Origin: Halobacteriales archaeon YIM A00013
GTDB taxonomy: Archaea > Halobacteriota > Halobacteria > Halobacteriales > Haloarculaceae
Direction: 5' to 3'
DNA length: 64,000 bases
NCBI GenBank assembly: GCA_025041195.1
Contig: JAKCFM010000001.1
Coordinates: 992,001 to 1,056,000, forward strand
The first letter of the stretch is position 1. Every line of letters starts with the position of its first letter. The notes under the pieces were generated by a model. It made no database searches. It had not been told where the DNA came from and saw nothing but the letters and a program-made list of their open reading frames with translations. The translations under genes and the position numbers were made by a program. This document shows, one piece after another, positions 26,722-36,096 of the stretch.

Positions 26722-27477
26722 TTACGAATGCGTGACGTTCAGCTCAATTACGTTAACGACCTCAAGCAGTTTCGTCGGCAGATCGTTTTCGAACCGGTCG
26801 GTCCGAAAGCGATTGGCGGGGCCGGCGACGCTTACGGCGCCTAACACTCGGTCGGCGCTGGACACAACCGGCGCTGCCACGCATTTTAATCCATCGAGGC
26901 GTTCTCCTCGATCGTAGGCATAGCCACGTTCACGAACCGTCTCCAGGACCGCAAGCAGTTCCTCCCGATCGGTGATCGTCGATTCAGTTCTTGGAGGGAG
27001 CCCATGTCGGTCCAGAATGGCATCGCGCTCGTCAGCTGGCAGATGGGCGAGGATCGCTTTCCCGAGCGCGGTCGAGTGAAGATTGACTCGTGTCCCAATA
27101 TGCGCTTCGACCTGGACGGCCTCTTCGCCGTAGGCCCGGTGGAGATAGACGCCACGACCGTGCTCTTCGACCAGGAGATTCGCCAGCTCACCTGTCTGCG
27201 CTGCCAGCTTTTCAACCTCAGGAACCGCTACATCGTACAGTTTGATTCGATTGCGCGCGTGCGCACCATGTTCCAGAAAGCGAAGGCCAACGTGGTACGT
27301 TCCATCGTCACAAACGATGTATTCGGTCTGTTCGAGCGTTTTGAGATAGTTGTGTGCCGTACTCGTCGGGAGATCGAGCGTCGTGGCGAGCTCTGTGAGC
27401 GTTGCCCCGCCGTTGGACTGTATCGTTCCGACGATTTCGAACATCGTTTCGATCGATTTGATCCCAGTGGTTCCCAT
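26722..27477 (-). CDS. IclR-family transcription regulator of the sugar island (XacR-like)
   Basis: From ATG 27477 the 251-aa product has the IclR layout: N-terminal winged helix (SIETMFEIVGTIQSNGGATLTEL in two pieces, recognition region LPTSTAHNYLKTLEQTEYI) and a C-terminal GAF-like effector domain (LANLLVEEHGRGVYLHRAYG, LHSTALGKAILAHLP, AYDRGERLDGLKCVAAPV). In Haloferax volcanii the pentose genes are controlled by the IclR protein XacR, and the neighbours here are the same enzymes, so it probably regulates this island. ATTATATATAG on the minus strand (about 27500-27510) is placed for a leaderless start. Confidence 0.88.
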   Translation of the reverse strand: MGTTGIKSIETMFEIVGTIQSNGGATLTELATTLDLPTSTAHNYLKTLEQTEYIVCDDGTYHVGLRFLEHGAHARNRIKLYDVAVPEVEKLAAQTGELANLLVEEHGRGVYLHRAYGEEAVQVEAHIGTRVNLHSTALGKAILAHLPADERDAILDRHGLPPRTESTITDREELLAVLETVRERGYAYDRGERLDGLKCVAAPVVSSADRVLGAVSVAGPANRFRTDRFENDLPTKLLEVVNVIELNVTHS

Positions 27478-27536
27478 AATGGCATAATTCACATTGAGCT
27501 ATATATAATTTCACCACAAAATTCCGCCCGGCTCTG

Positions 27537-28400
27537 TTACACGGAGACGACGAAATTCGAGAGGGTGCCGATATCTTCGATCGAGATGTCGATCTGATCG
27601 TCCGGCTGAAGGGTGAACGTATCGTCGGGAACCAGCGAGGTTCCAGTGAGAAGCACGGCAAGTTCAGGCACTGCGTTGTGGGCAACGTACGCCGCAACCA
27701 GCTCATCTGGGCTCCGAACCATCTTGTTCGTCGATGTTGAATCCTCATACATACAGTCACCGTCGCGATGGATCGACATCGACATCGTGAGATCGCGGGG
27801 ATCGTCAATCTCTGTTTGCAAACACGGACCGATCGAACAACAGCGGTCGTACACCTTCGCCTGTGGAAGATACAGTGGGTTTTCCCCCTCGATCGATCGA
27901 CTGCTCATGTCGTTGCCGATCGTGTAGCCGACGATAGATCCTTCATAGAGGACGATCCCAAGCTCTGGTTCGGGAACGTCCCATTTCGAGTCGGCTCGAA
28001 TGCCGACAGCCTCGTTCGGACCGACGGTCCGACTCGGCGTTGCTTTGAAGAATATCTCGGGTCGGTCAGCGTCGTACACCTCGACGTACATATCGGGCAT
28101 GTCGCTTTCTTCCTCACGGGCCTGTTCGCTGATCTCGTAGGTGACCCCTGCCGCCCAGATTTCATCAGCACGAACGGGCAGAGCCCTCTCCGGTTGCTGA
28201 TCGGCATCGCTGAGCGGTTCGGCCGATGCAATTGCCTGGCGAGCATACGCATCGATCGATTGTTCCGAGGTGTGGGCTTTATTGAGAAGTCGACGAACTG
28301 AAGTCAGCCACGGATCGATTGCGGTGAGGTCGTACGACTGACTGTCGGTCTCGACGATGAGTCGTCCATCCGGACGGTCTGCGAGCTGGTAGTACCGCAT
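27537..28400 (-). CDS. xacE: 2-keto-3-deoxy-pentonate dehydratase (FAH family, XacE-like)
   Basis: Predicted to dehydrate 2-keto-3-deoxy-xylonate/arabinonate to alpha-ketoglutarate semialdehyde. From ATG 28400 the 287-aa product carries the fumarylacetoacetase-fold core: EIFFKATPSRTVGP, DSKWDVPEPELGIVLYEG with the metal-binding acid pattern of the family (E...E...D), and GNDMSSRSIEGENPLYLPQAK. The C-terminal LTGTSLVPDDTFTLQPDDQIDI is typical. A longer frame upstream overlaps the divergent ALDH promoter and is rejected. The gene precedes the IclR gene on the same strand by 59 bp and is divergent from the semialdehyde dehydrogenase, the next enzyme of the pathway. Confidence 0.85.
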   Translation of the reverse strand: MRYYQLADRPDGRLIVETDSQSYDLTAIDPWLTSVRRLLNKAHTSEQSIDAYARQAIASAEPLSDADQQPERALPVRADEIWAAGVTYEISEQAREEESDMPDMYVEVYDADRPEIFFKATPSRTVGPNEAVGIRADSKWDVPEPELGIVLYEGSIVGYTIGNDMSSRSIEGENPLYLPQAKVYDRCCSIGPCLQTEIDDPRDLTMSMSIHRDGDCMYEDSTSTNKMVRSPDELVAAYVAHNAVPELAVLLTGTSLVPDDTFTLQPDDQIDISIEDIGTLSNFVVSV

Positions 28401-28513
28401 AGATATGTGCAGTGTGGATCGGAGTAAAGTACGTTTTGATTCATCCATCTCTTCGCGCCGGCGCTCTACCCCACCGAAACATTTGTATTCCGACTCCAAC
28501 AATCCCGAGACAG
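28401..28513. promoter_or_regulatory. Divergent promoter region of xacE and xacF-like genes
   Basis: This 113-bp spacer drives both genes. TTTGTATT (28481-28488) is about 27-30 nt before the ATG at 28514. On the minus strand the AGTAAAGTAC region (28422-28431) is at the same distance from the start at 28400. The perfect palindrome GCGCCGGCGC (28454-28463) lies midway and could bind a common regulator such as the IclR protein. Confidence 0.45.
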
Positions 28514-29959
28514 ATGCCCATCTACAACCGCATTGACGGCGAGTGGTGCCCATCGAGCGACGAAGCGACGGTCACCAGTCACGATCCCGCGGCTCCCGAT
28601 ACGGTCGTCGGCGAACTCCAGCAATCAACGGTCGCCGACACGGAACGCGCGATCACCAGCGCTCAGTCAGCCCAAACGACATGGGCGAACACCCCCGGTC
28701 CGGAACGCGGTGCGTATCTGCGTGCTACCGCCGGCCGCCTCGAAAAACGCCAGGATTCGCTCGCGGAACTCCTGAGCCAGGAAGAAGGAAAGACGCTCTC
28801 CGAAGCGGCGGGAGAGGTCCAGCGAGCCATCGACATCTTCTACTACTACGCAGAGAAGGCCGCCGATCTCGGTGGGACGATCAAGGCGAGCTCTTCGGAT
28901 GCCACGACGCTCTCCGTTCGCAAGGCGCCCGTTGGTGTCGTCGCTGCGATCACGCCGTGGAACTATCCGATTGCCATTCCGGCCTGGAAGCTTGCGCCCG
29001 CGCTTGCGGCAGGCAACACCGTCGTGTTCAAACCGGCGACGAACACCGGCTGTATCGCCGAGGCGCTGGTGGAGTGTCTCGTCGAATCCGGACTCCCCGA
29101 CGGCGTGGTTAACTTCATCACCGGTCGAGGCAGCGTCGTGGGGGAGGCACTCGCCACCGATGAGCGGATCGACGCGATCTCCTTTACGGGGAGTGAAGGC
29201 GTCGGCGACGTGGTCTATCAGAACGCGGCCCCGAACCAGACCCGCGTCCAGCTCGAAATGGGCGGCAAAAACCCGACCGTCGTGATGGACGACGCCGACG
29301 TCGAGCAGGCAGCAGAGATCGTGGCAGCCGGCGCGTTCGGCGTGACAGGCCAGGCGTGCACTGCCTGTTCCCGAGCGATCGTCCACGAGGATAGCTACGA
29401 TGCGTTCGTCGAGACGCTCACGTCGAAGGCCGACGCGCTCGCGCTTGGTCCAGGGGTTGACGACCCGGATATGGGGCCACAGAGCTCCGCCAGCGAACTC
29501 GAAGGAACGCTTGAGTATATCGACATTGGCAGGTCCGAGGGTGCAACCCTCGAAACTGGCGGCGAAGTCCCCACAGACGATGCGCTTGATGCGGGCTACT
29601 TCGTCGAGCCAACGGTGTTCTCCGATGTCGACCCGGAGATGCGGATTGCGCAGGAAGAGATCTTTGGCCCGGTCGTTGCCGTCATTCCAGTATCCGATTT
29701 CGAGGAGGCGGTCGACGTGACAAACGGCGTCGAACAGGGACTGTCAGCCAGCATCGTCACCGAATCGCTAACCCACGCGAATCGGTTCGTCGACGAGACC
29801 GAAGCAGGCGTTATCAAGGTCAACGAGAAAACAACCGGGCTCGAACTCCACGTGCCGTTCGGTGGCATGAAAGGCTCCTCGAACGAGCTCTACCGAGAAC
29901 AGGGTGACGCAGGCCTCGAATTCTACACCACGAGCAAAACCGTCTACATGAACTACTGA
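28514..29959 (+). CDS. xacF: Alpha-ketoglutarate semialdehyde dehydrogenase (ALDH family, XacF-like)
   Basis: Predicted to oxidise alpha-ketoglutarate semialdehyde to 2-oxoglutarate with NAD(P)+, the last step of pentose oxidation. From ATG 28514 the 481-aa enzyme shows ITPWNYPIAIPAWKLAPALAAGN in two pieces, FTGSEGVG for cofactor binding, QLEMGGKNPTVV with the general base Glu, and the catalytic Cys in VTGQACTACSR near residue 280. EIFGPVVAVI and the C-terminal VPFGGMKGSSNE are also intact. Substrate is inferred from neighbours; the fold alone would allow other semialdehydes. Confidence 0.88.
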   Translation: MPIYNRIDGEWCPSSDEATVTSHDPAAPDTVVGELQQSTVADTERAITSAQSAQTTWANTPGPERGAYLRATAGRLEKRQDSLAELLSQEEGKTLSEAAGEVQRAIDIFYYYAEKAADLGGTIKASSSDATTLSVRKAPVGVVAAITPWNYPIAIPAWKLAPALAAGNTVVFKPATNTGCIAEALVECLVESGLPDGVVNFITGRGSVVGEALATDERIDAISFTGSEGVGDVVYQNAAPNQTRVQLEMGGKNPTVVMDDADVEQAAEIVAAGAFGVTGQACTACSRAIVHEDSYDAFVETLTSKADALALGPGVDDPDMGPQSSASELEGTLEYIDIGRSEGATLETGGEVPTDDALDAGYFVEPTVFSDVDPEMRIAQEEIFGPVVAVIPVSDFEEAVDVTNGVEQGLSASIVTESLTHANRFVDETEAGVIKVNEKTTGLELHVPFGGMKGSSNELYREQGDAGLEFYTTSKTVYMNY

Positions 29960-29987
29960 CCACCGAAGCTGCGATCACCGGGACGAA

Positions 29988-30023
29988 GATTTTTATAGAC
30001 CTGTGCGGATATCAAAATGTTCA
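29988..30023 (+). promoter_or_regulatory. Leaderless promoter of the pentonate dehydratase gene
   Basis: TTTTTATAG (about 29990-29998) is centred 29 nt before the ATG at 30024, a textbook leaderless arrangement. It decides the start against a GTG at 30003 that lies between the box and the ATG. Confidence 0.6.
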
Positions 30024-31259
30024 ATGAACTACGCCGAGTTACGCGACCCGAACGCAGAGTATACGATGCGAGACCTATCGGCCGATACGATGGGGCTCTC
30101 TGAGGAACGTGCCGACCTTTCACAGGCGACGATCACGGACGTGCAAACGGCCATCGTTGACGGCAACTACCCCTGGACGCTCGTCAGGGTCTACACCGAC
30201 GCGGGCGTTGTCGGTGATGGTGAGGCCTACTGGGGTGGAGGTGTCCCCGAGATCATCGAGCGGTTGAAACCGTTCATCGTGGGCGAACCCCCGCTCGATA
30301 TCGATCGCCTCTACGAACACATGGTCCAGAAGATGTCCGGTGAGGGTTCAATAGCCGGGAAAGACATCGCGGCGATATCTGGGATCGAACTGGCACTGCA
30401 CGACGTCGCCGGAAAACTGCTTGGCGTGCCAGCCTATCAGCTGCTGGGTGGCAAATACCGCGATGAAGTGCGGGTCTACTGCGACTGTCACACTGAAAAC
30501 GAGGCCGATCCGACCGCGTGTGCTGACGAAGCAGAACGCGTTGTCGACGAACTCGGCTATGACGCGCTGAAGTTCGATCTCGATGTGCCCTCTGGCCACG
30601 AAATCGATCGTGCGAACCGATTTCTGCGCAGCGGCGAAATCGACCACAAGGTCGAGATCGTAAAACAGGTGACCGACCGCATCGCCGACCGTGCAGACGT
30701 TGCGTTCGACTGCCACTGGGCGTTTTCAGCCGGCAGCGCGAGACGTTTGGCGAACGCCATCGAACCGTACGATGTCTGGTGGCTTGAGGACCCGATCCCA
30801 CCCGAGAATCACGACGTCCAACAGACCGTCACGCAAACGACCGCAACGCCGATCACGGTCGGCGAAAACGTCTATCGAACGCACGGCAACCGCCGACTTC
30901 TCGAAAACGAGGCGATGGATATCGTCGCCCCGGACGTTCCAAAGGTCGGTGGAATGCGTGAAACACGAAAGATCGCCACGATCGCGGACATGTACTACGT
31001 GCCGGTCGCGATGCACAACGTTGGCTCGCCGGTCGCCACCATGGCCGCGGCACACGTTGGTGCCGCAATCCCCAACGCGCTTGCGCTTGAGTATCATTCC
31101 TACGAGCTGGGCTGGTGGGAATCGCTCATCGAGGAAGACGGGATCATCGAAGACGGCTACCTTCGTGTCCCCGACAACCCCGGCCTTGGTATCACGCTGG
31201 ATCTCGACGCCGTGGACGAACACCTCGCAGATGGGGAGACGGGACTCGATCCCGCCTGA
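30024..31259 (+). CDS. xacD: D-xylonate/L-arabinonate dehydratase (enolase superfamily, XacD-like)
   Basis: Predicted to remove water from pentonate to give the 2-keto-3-deoxy acid. The 411-aa product has the capping domain (MNYAELRDPNAEYTMRDLSA, TLVRVYTDAGVVGDGEAYWG) and a mandelate-racemase-type barrel. Metal ligands appear in DVAFDCHWAF (Asp), WLEDPIPPEN (Glu) and VGENVYRT (Glu); KFDLDVP supplies the Lys side and VAMHNVGSP the His side. N-terminal wording is close to what I recall of haloarchaeal xylonate dehydratases. It has its own promoter and is followed by the importer genes. Confidence 0.87.
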   Translation: MNYAELRDPNAEYTMRDLSADTMGLSEERADLSQATITDVQTAIVDGNYPWTLVRVYTDAGVVGDGEAYWGGGVPEIIERLKPFIVGEPPLDIDRLYEHMVQKMSGEGSIAGKDIAAISGIELALHDVAGKLLGVPAYQLLGGKYRDEVRVYCDCHTENEADPTACADEAERVVDELGYDALKFDLDVPSGHEIDRANRFLRSGEIDHKVEIVKQVTDRIADRADVAFDCHWAFSAGSARRLANAIEPYDVWWLEDPIPPENHDVQQTVTQTTATPITVGENVYRTHGNRRLLENEAMDIVAPDVPKVGGMRETRKIATIADMYYVPVAMHNVGSPVATMAAAHVGAAIPNALALEYHSYELGWWESLIEEDGIIEDGYLRVPDNPGLGITLDLDAVDEHLADGETGLDPA

Positions 31260-31644
31260 AGTTCCAGTCTCAATCAGCTGAACAGTCCATACACACTCGG
31301 TGACGATGGGCATGTGACTGAACGTAAAATCATCATGTCACATTTTACACCGGCATTTATTTTCAATTTGTGGAATTTGAATTTTATACATTGATTTGTG
31401 ATTATCGGCTCCAGTACTGGAGAACGAAGCCGACTCTGAAGCTATCAGCTCTATTATTAACTCACCTTTGTATCGATGTATAATTCTCTTCGTTGAATCA
31501 TATATTGAACCGATACGTGGCGTCAGTGGGAAATTTACGTCAGTAGGGTGTCCCCTTCGTGTCGGTTGACCATGAAAATCAGTTAGGGAAATATTTAATA
31601 GTGAAAAACAATCAGTGAGTCTTAGGCACAAACCTGGACCAACA
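31260..31644. promoter_or_regulatory. Long AT-rich leader of the sugar importer operon with 14-bp palindrome
   Basis: These 385 bp contain no gene. CTCCAGTACTGGAG (31409-31422) is a perfect palindrome, flanked by CGGC (31406-31409) and GCCG (31429-31432). TATTTAAT (31592-31599) is a clear TATA box that would start transcription about 20 nt before the ATG at 31645. CGTCAGT occurs twice (31523-31529 and 31540-31546). The palindrome may be an operator or a processing hairpin in a long upstream transcript. Confidence 0.45.
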
Positions 31645-32955
31645 ATGTCAGATCATCATCCACAACTCGACGACGATCGACGAAATTATTTGAAAGCGCT
31701 TGGGGCATTCGGGGTCGCAGGCATCACCGGTGTTGCAGGCTGTCTCGACGATGGGGGATCGAGCGGGACGGAATCGGGAGACGGCGACACCCTGGAAGTA
31801 GTGCACGGCTGGACGGGCGATGACGGTGAATCCGCCGTTACCGCGCTCGAATCGGCCTATGAGGAGAAGCACTCGGACGTTTCGAAGCAGTTCAGCGCCG
31901 TCGGTGCGAGCGCCAACGTCGAACTGAACAGCCGAGTCACCCAGCGCATTCGTAACGACAACGCGATGAGCGTGTTCGCCAACTGGCCAGGGTCGAATCT
32001 CGAACGCTACAAAGGCTTTCTGATGGATGTCGAGAGCGTGTGGGATGATGCAGGCCTGAAGGACACGATCCACGAGGCGACAATCGAGCAGCACAAGTTC
32101 AACGACAAAATGCCGGGCGTCCCGATCGGCTCCCACCGGATGAACAATCTGTTCGTCAACATTTCGCTGTTCGAGCAGGCTGGTGTCGATTACACCTCGA
32201 TCGACTCCGTCGAGAAGTTGATCAGCGCGTACGACACGATCATATCGGAGACGGATGCGGCACCGATGGGCCAGGCGATGAAAGGACCGTGGACTGGACT
32301 GCAGCTGTTTGCGCAGATTCTCGCCAGCCAGTCGGGCGTTGAGGCCTACCAGTCGTTCATCGACGGGAGCCCAGACGGCGCTGCGATCCGGGAAGCACTC
32401 CGTGCACAGAAGACGATCCACGAAAAACACATCACCGACGACGCCTCGACGATCGGCTTTACCGACGCCAATCAGAAGGTGATCAGCGGCGATGCGGCCA
32501 GCATTCACCAGGGCAACTGGGCGTACGGCATGTACCGCAAAGACGACGAGTTCAACTTCAAAGAACAGTGGGACTGGATCCCGTTCCCTGGCACTGAAGG
32601 GATGTACTTCTTCCATCTCGACTCGTTCATCGTGCCGGAAAACACCCCGACGCCGGAGCTTGCCAAGGAGTTCCTGAAATTCGCCGGCTCGAAAGAGGCC
32701 CAGCTCGCGTTCAACAAGAACAAGGGATCGGTTCCGCTCCGCACTGATATCGATGCGAGCGAGCTGCCCGAGTTCCTCAAGATCACGTACAACGATCTGC
32801 TCGAAGCCGAATCGTTGCCCCCAACGATCGCTCACGGTCTCGCAGTGGACCCAGAAACGGCTGGTGCGTGCAAGAAGGCATTCAACAGCAACTTCATGGA
32901 TCCGTACGATGTTGAGGCCACCGCGACGGCGCTCGAAGAAGCCGTCTCGAACTAA
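31645..32955 (+). CDS. Sugar ABC transporter substrate-binding lipoprotein
   Basis: Extracellular binding protein of a CUT1-type importer. From ATG 31645 the 436-aa protein has a Tat signal with lipobox: DDRRNYLKALGAFG, hydrophobic core, then VAGC as the lipid-anchored Cys, followed by an acidic Gly/Ser linker. The mature part is family 1 (MalE-like): VVHGWTGDDGESAVTALESAY, AVGASANVELNSRVTQRI, and ending in FDPYDVEATATALEE-like wording. Aromatics (HQGNWAYGM) fit a carbohydrate site. First gene of the importer operon with a TATA box at 31592-31599. The substrate is inferred to be a pentose. Confidence 0.92.
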   Translation: MSDHHPQLDDDRRNYLKALGAFGVAGITGVAGCLDDGGSSGTESGDGDTLEVVHGWTGDDGESAVTALESAYEEKHSDVSKQFSAVGASANVELNSRVTQRIRNDNAMSVFANWPGSNLERYKGFLMDVESVWDDAGLKDTIHEATIEQHKFNDKMPGVPIGSHRMNNLFVNISLFEQAGVDYTSIDSVEKLISAYDTIISETDAAPMGQAMKGPWTGLQLFAQILASQSGVEAYQSFIDGSPDGAAIREALRAQKTIHEKHITDDASTIGFTDANQKVISGDAASIHQGNWAYGMYRKDDEFNFKEQWDWIPFPGTEGMYFFHLDSFIVPENTPTPELAKEFLKFAGSKEAQLAFNKNKGSVPLRTDIDASELPEFLKITYNDLLEAESLPPTIAHGLAVDPETAGACKKAFNSNFMDPYDVEATATALEEAVSN

Positions 32956-32994
32956 GTAACAAATCATAATACGATAACAATTCTCATAATTGCT

Positions 32995-33945
32995 ATGGGT
33001 ACCAATGAAACAACAGGGCCATCTGCTACCGAGGAGGGGGTAGGCTGGCAAACGAAGTTCAGGTACGTTCTCAACAGTGACTTCGTTCGGTCAGCGCCGT
33101 TCTGGGCGGTTCCGTTCGCCATCATGGCGGTTGCCGTCTACGGTGGTATTGGCTACAACTTCGCGATTTCACTGACGGATAACAACGGAACGATTGAGCC
33201 GGCTACGTTTTCGAATCTGGACTTCGAGATGTATTTCCAGGCGCTCAGTGATCCGAACGTCATCCAGGCGGCCACGCACAATCTGATACTGCTCGTGAGC
33301 TTCACCGCGATCTGTCTGGTGTTCGGGTTGTTCCTGGCGATCATGCTTGACCGGCAGATCAGATACAAAGAGACGGTACAGATGATCTATCTGTTGCCTA
33401 TGAGTCTCTCGTTCGTCGTTACGGCGCAGCTCTGGTTGTGGATGTACGACACGGACAGCGGAATCATCAACGAACTGTTAGGCCTACTTAGTCTGGGTCC
33501 GATTGATTTCATCGGCAATCCGGAGATTGCGCTGTGGGCGATCATTTTCGCGTTGATCTGGCAGTTCAGCGGCTACACGATGGTGGTATATCTCGCTGGC
33601 CTCCAGTCGATTCCCTCCTCGCAGTTTGAGGCCGGAATGATTGATGGGGCAAGCACGCTCCGGATCTATCTCCGGGTGATCATCCCACAGCTCAAGGCTT
33701 CCTCTGTGAGCGCAGCCGTGGTGTTGATGGTGTTCGCACTGAAGGCGTTCACGTTCCTGTATGCGATGACCGGACGGTATTTCCCACCACAGGGCACTGA
33801 CATTCTGGCGACGCTCATGGTTCGAGAAGCCTGGCAGTACAACAACTGGGCCTACAGCGCCGCGATCGCAACGCTGTTGTTGCTCATGGCGCTCGGTGTC
33901 ATCGCACCGTATCTGTACTACCAGTACCGAGAGGGGAGTTTGTAA
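32995..33945 (+). CDS. Sugar ABC transporter permease (MalF type)
   Basis: A 316-aa membrane protein with about six spans. It carries the cytosolic coupling EAA motif as FEAGMIDGASTLRIYLRVIIP near residues 210-230, which contacts the ATPase. LLVSFTAICLVFGLFLAIML and AVPFAIMAVAVYGGI are transmembrane. It starts 39 nt after the binding protein and is 3 nt before the second permease, so it belongs to the importer operon. Partners are the MalG-type permease and the single ATPase gene. Confidence 0.92.
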   Translation: MGTNETTGPSATEEGVGWQTKFRYVLNSDFVRSAPFWAVPFAIMAVAVYGGIGYNFAISLTDNNGTIEPATFSNLDFEMYFQALSDPNVIQAATHNLILLVSFTAICLVFGLFLAIMLDRQIRYKETVQMIYLLPMSLSFVVTAQLWLWMYDTDSGIINELLGLLSLGPIDFIGNPEIALWAIIFALIWQFSGYTMVVYLAGLQSIPSSQFEAGMIDGASTLRIYLRVIIPQLKASSVSAAVVLMVFALKAFTFLYAMTGRYFPPQGTDILATLMVREAWQYNNWAYSAAIATLLLLMALGVIAPYLYYQYREGSL

Positions 33946-33948
33946 CCA

Positions 33949-34872
33949 ATGGCAAACAACGGATCAAATTTCGACATTCGATCAATTGTAGATGGGATGA
34001 ACCATCGGCGGCTCGGGATTTACGTCTTCGTCACCGTGTTCATCGCGTTCTTTTTGGTGCCCCTTGAGACGGGCATCATGACCGCACTGAAATCAACCGA
34101 AGCGATCAACCGCTCATTGCCGTTCTTGCCACCTGGAGGCGATGGCTTCACGCTAGCGAACCTGGAGTTAGCCCTTGAGCAGGTCCAGCGAGGTGTCATT
34201 AACTCCTTGCTCATGGCGCTTCCAGCGACGATCATCAACATCGTGCTGGCGAGCATGGCTGCCTACGGACTCACACTGGTTGACTGGCGCGGCCAGATTG
34301 GCGTGCTGTTGCTGTTCGTTGCCGGTGTTTTCGTCCCATACCAGGCGGTGATCGTTCCGCTTGCACGCTTTTGGACGCACATCTTCCCAATCACGGAGAT
34401 CCTCTCGCCGCTCGCTCGGCTCGTGCTGGTTGAACCATACCATCTCGAACTCATTCCACTGATGATCACGCACGTGGCGTATGGCATTCCGATCATCACG
34501 GTGCTCTTCCGGTCGTATTATAAGAGCATGCCGAAATCCCTGATCGAAGCCGGAAAGATCGATGGGAAATCCGTCACGCAGATCTACCGCGACATCGTGT
34601 TGCCGTTGTCGAAGCCGATGTTCGGCGTGGTGTTCATCTATCAGTTCACACAGATCTACAACGAATTCCTGTTCTCGAAGGTGTTGATCGGATCGGCGAG
34701 CGCCCAGCAGGCCACCGTGACACTGATCCTCCCACAGATTGGTGCCTCGACCTCCGGGCTGGATTACGGACTGCGGATGTCCGCGGCGTTTCTCGCCGCG
34801 TTGCCAACGCTGGTGTTGTACATCGCCTTCGCGGAACAGTTCGCAGAAGGATTGAAAACGGGTGGCGCATGA
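33949..34872 (+). CDS. Sugar ABC transporter permease (MalG type)
   Basis: A 307-aa membrane protein with six predicted spans and the EAA coupling loop LIEAGKIDGKSVTQIYRDIV. The N-terminal part includes VFIAFFLVPLETGIMTALKS as first span and periplasmic entry, and GVFVPYQAVIVPLARFW follows. It is immediately downstream of the first permease and 70 bp before the ATPase gene. Together they form the heterodimeric channel of the importer. Confidence 0.92.
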   Translation: MANNGSNFDIRSIVDGMNHRRLGIYVFVTVFIAFFLVPLETGIMTALKSTEAINRSLPFLPPGGDGFTLANLELALEQVQRGVINSLLMALPATIINIVLASMAAYGLTLVDWRGQIGVLLLFVAGVFVPYQAVIVPLARFWTHIFPITEILSPLARLVLVEPYHLELIPLMITHVAYGIPIITVLFRSYYKSMPKSLIEAGKIDGKSVTQIYRDIVLPLSKPMFGVVFIYQFTQIYNEFLFSKVLIGSASAQQATVTLILPQIGASTSGLDYGLRMSAAFLAALPTLVLYIAFAEQFAEGLKTGGA

Positions 34873-34942
34873 GCAGCAAGCCAGTCGTACGATCTGACGA
34901 ACAGACTGACAGTTACAGCAGTAATAACAACTACGAGTACAC

Positions 34943-36094
34943 ATGGGAGCAATAACGATTGATAGTCTGACGAAACGATTCGACGACGTTGTCGCCGTCG
35001 ACGACGTCTCCGTCGAAATCGAGGATGGAGAGTTTCTGGTGCTGGTTGGGCCATCCGGGTGTGGAAAAACCACGACCCTGCGGATGGTGGCTGGTCTCGA
35101 AACGCCATCAGAGGGTGCGATCCGGTTCGACGGCGAGCTCGTCAACTACACGGTCCCGCAGGACCGCGACGTTGCGATGGTGTTCCAGGATTACGCGCTC
35201 TATCCGCACATGACGGTGCGTGGCAATCTGAAGTTCGGGCTCGAAGAGGAGCCGGAGTACACTGACGCAGAACGCGACGAGCGCGTCGAGGAGGTCGCAG
35301 AGCTGCTCGATATCGGCAACCTGCTCGAACGCAAGCCTGGTGAGCTCTCCGGTGGCCAGCAACAGCGCGTTGCGCTCGGCCGCGCGATCGTCCGGGATCC
35401 CGAGGTGTTTCTCATGGACGAGCCGCTGTCGAATCTCGACGCAAAGCTGCGCGCACAGATGCGCACGGAACTCCAGCAGCTTCAGTCCCAGCTTGACGTG
35501 ACGACCGTGTACGTCACCCACGACCAGACCGAGGCGATGACGATGTCCGATCGGATGGTCGTGATGAACGATGGCGAGCTCCAGCAGGTGGGTGCACCAC
35601 TCGAACTCTACCACGAGCCCAGAAACCGCTTCGTCGCCGAGTTTATCGGAGAGCCGTCGATGAACTTCATCGACGGCCAGCGCGGAACGGACGGCTTCGA
35701 ATCCGAACCGCTCGACTATCCGTTCGATTCGACGGTCGAATCGTCAGTGGCCTCGCTGAGTGACGGTGACCGGCTGACGCTCGGTATTCGTCCAGAAGAT
35801 ATTGAGCTGTACGACGATGCAGCCGACGTCACTGAGGGCTCCCACACAGAGTCGATGACGGTGACCGTCGTCGAGCCAATGGGGAACGAAAACGTTGTCC
35901 ACCTTTCGTACGACGACGCCACCGCACGCGGCGACGATCTGATCGCTATCAGCGACGGGTTGCGAACGATCGAGACGGGTGCCGAACTCGACGTTCGGAT
36001 TCCTCCTGAGGCCATCCACCTGTTCGACGGTGACACCGGAAACGCCCTCCACAATCGGCTGCTCGAAACCGATGAACAGCCAATAACGCAGTAG
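34943..36094 (+). CDS. Sugar ABC transporter ATPase (MalK/UgpC type)
   Basis: Energises the importer. The 383-aa protein has Walker A GPSGCGKTT (about 36-44), Q-loop VFQDYALYPHMTV, signature LSGGQQQR, Walker B VFLMDEPLSNLD and switch THDQTEAMTM. After about residue 240 follows the TOBE-type C-terminal regulatory domain (LTLGIRPEDIEL, VVEPMGNENVVHL). Only one ATPase gene is present, so it should act as homodimer. The stop at 36094 is 2 nt from the end of the convergent SDR gene. Confidence 0.93.
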   Translation: MGAITIDSLTKRFDDVVAVDDVSVEIEDGEFLVLVGPSGCGKTTTLRMVAGLETPSEGAIRFDGELVNYTVPQDRDVAMVFQDYALYPHMTVRGNLKFGLEEEPEYTDAERDERVEEVAELLDIGNLLERKPGELSGGQQQRVALGRAIVRDPEVFLMDEPLSNLDAKLRAQMRTELQQLQSQLDVTTVYVTHDQTEAMTMSDRMVVMNDGELQQVGAPLELYHEPRNRFVAEFIGEPSMNFIDGQRGTDGFESEPLDYPFDSTVESSVASLSDGDRLTLGIRPEDIELYDDAADVTEGSHTESMTVTVVEPMGNENVVHLSYDDATARGDDLIAISDGLRTIETGAELDVRIPPEAIHLFDGDTGNALHNRLLETDEQPITQ

Positions 36095-36096
36095 TC

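Noticed and set aside
28454-28463. GCGCCGGCGC palindrome as an operator
   Set aside because: Short GC palindromes are frequent in such genomes; noted in the promoter entry but not raised as a finding.
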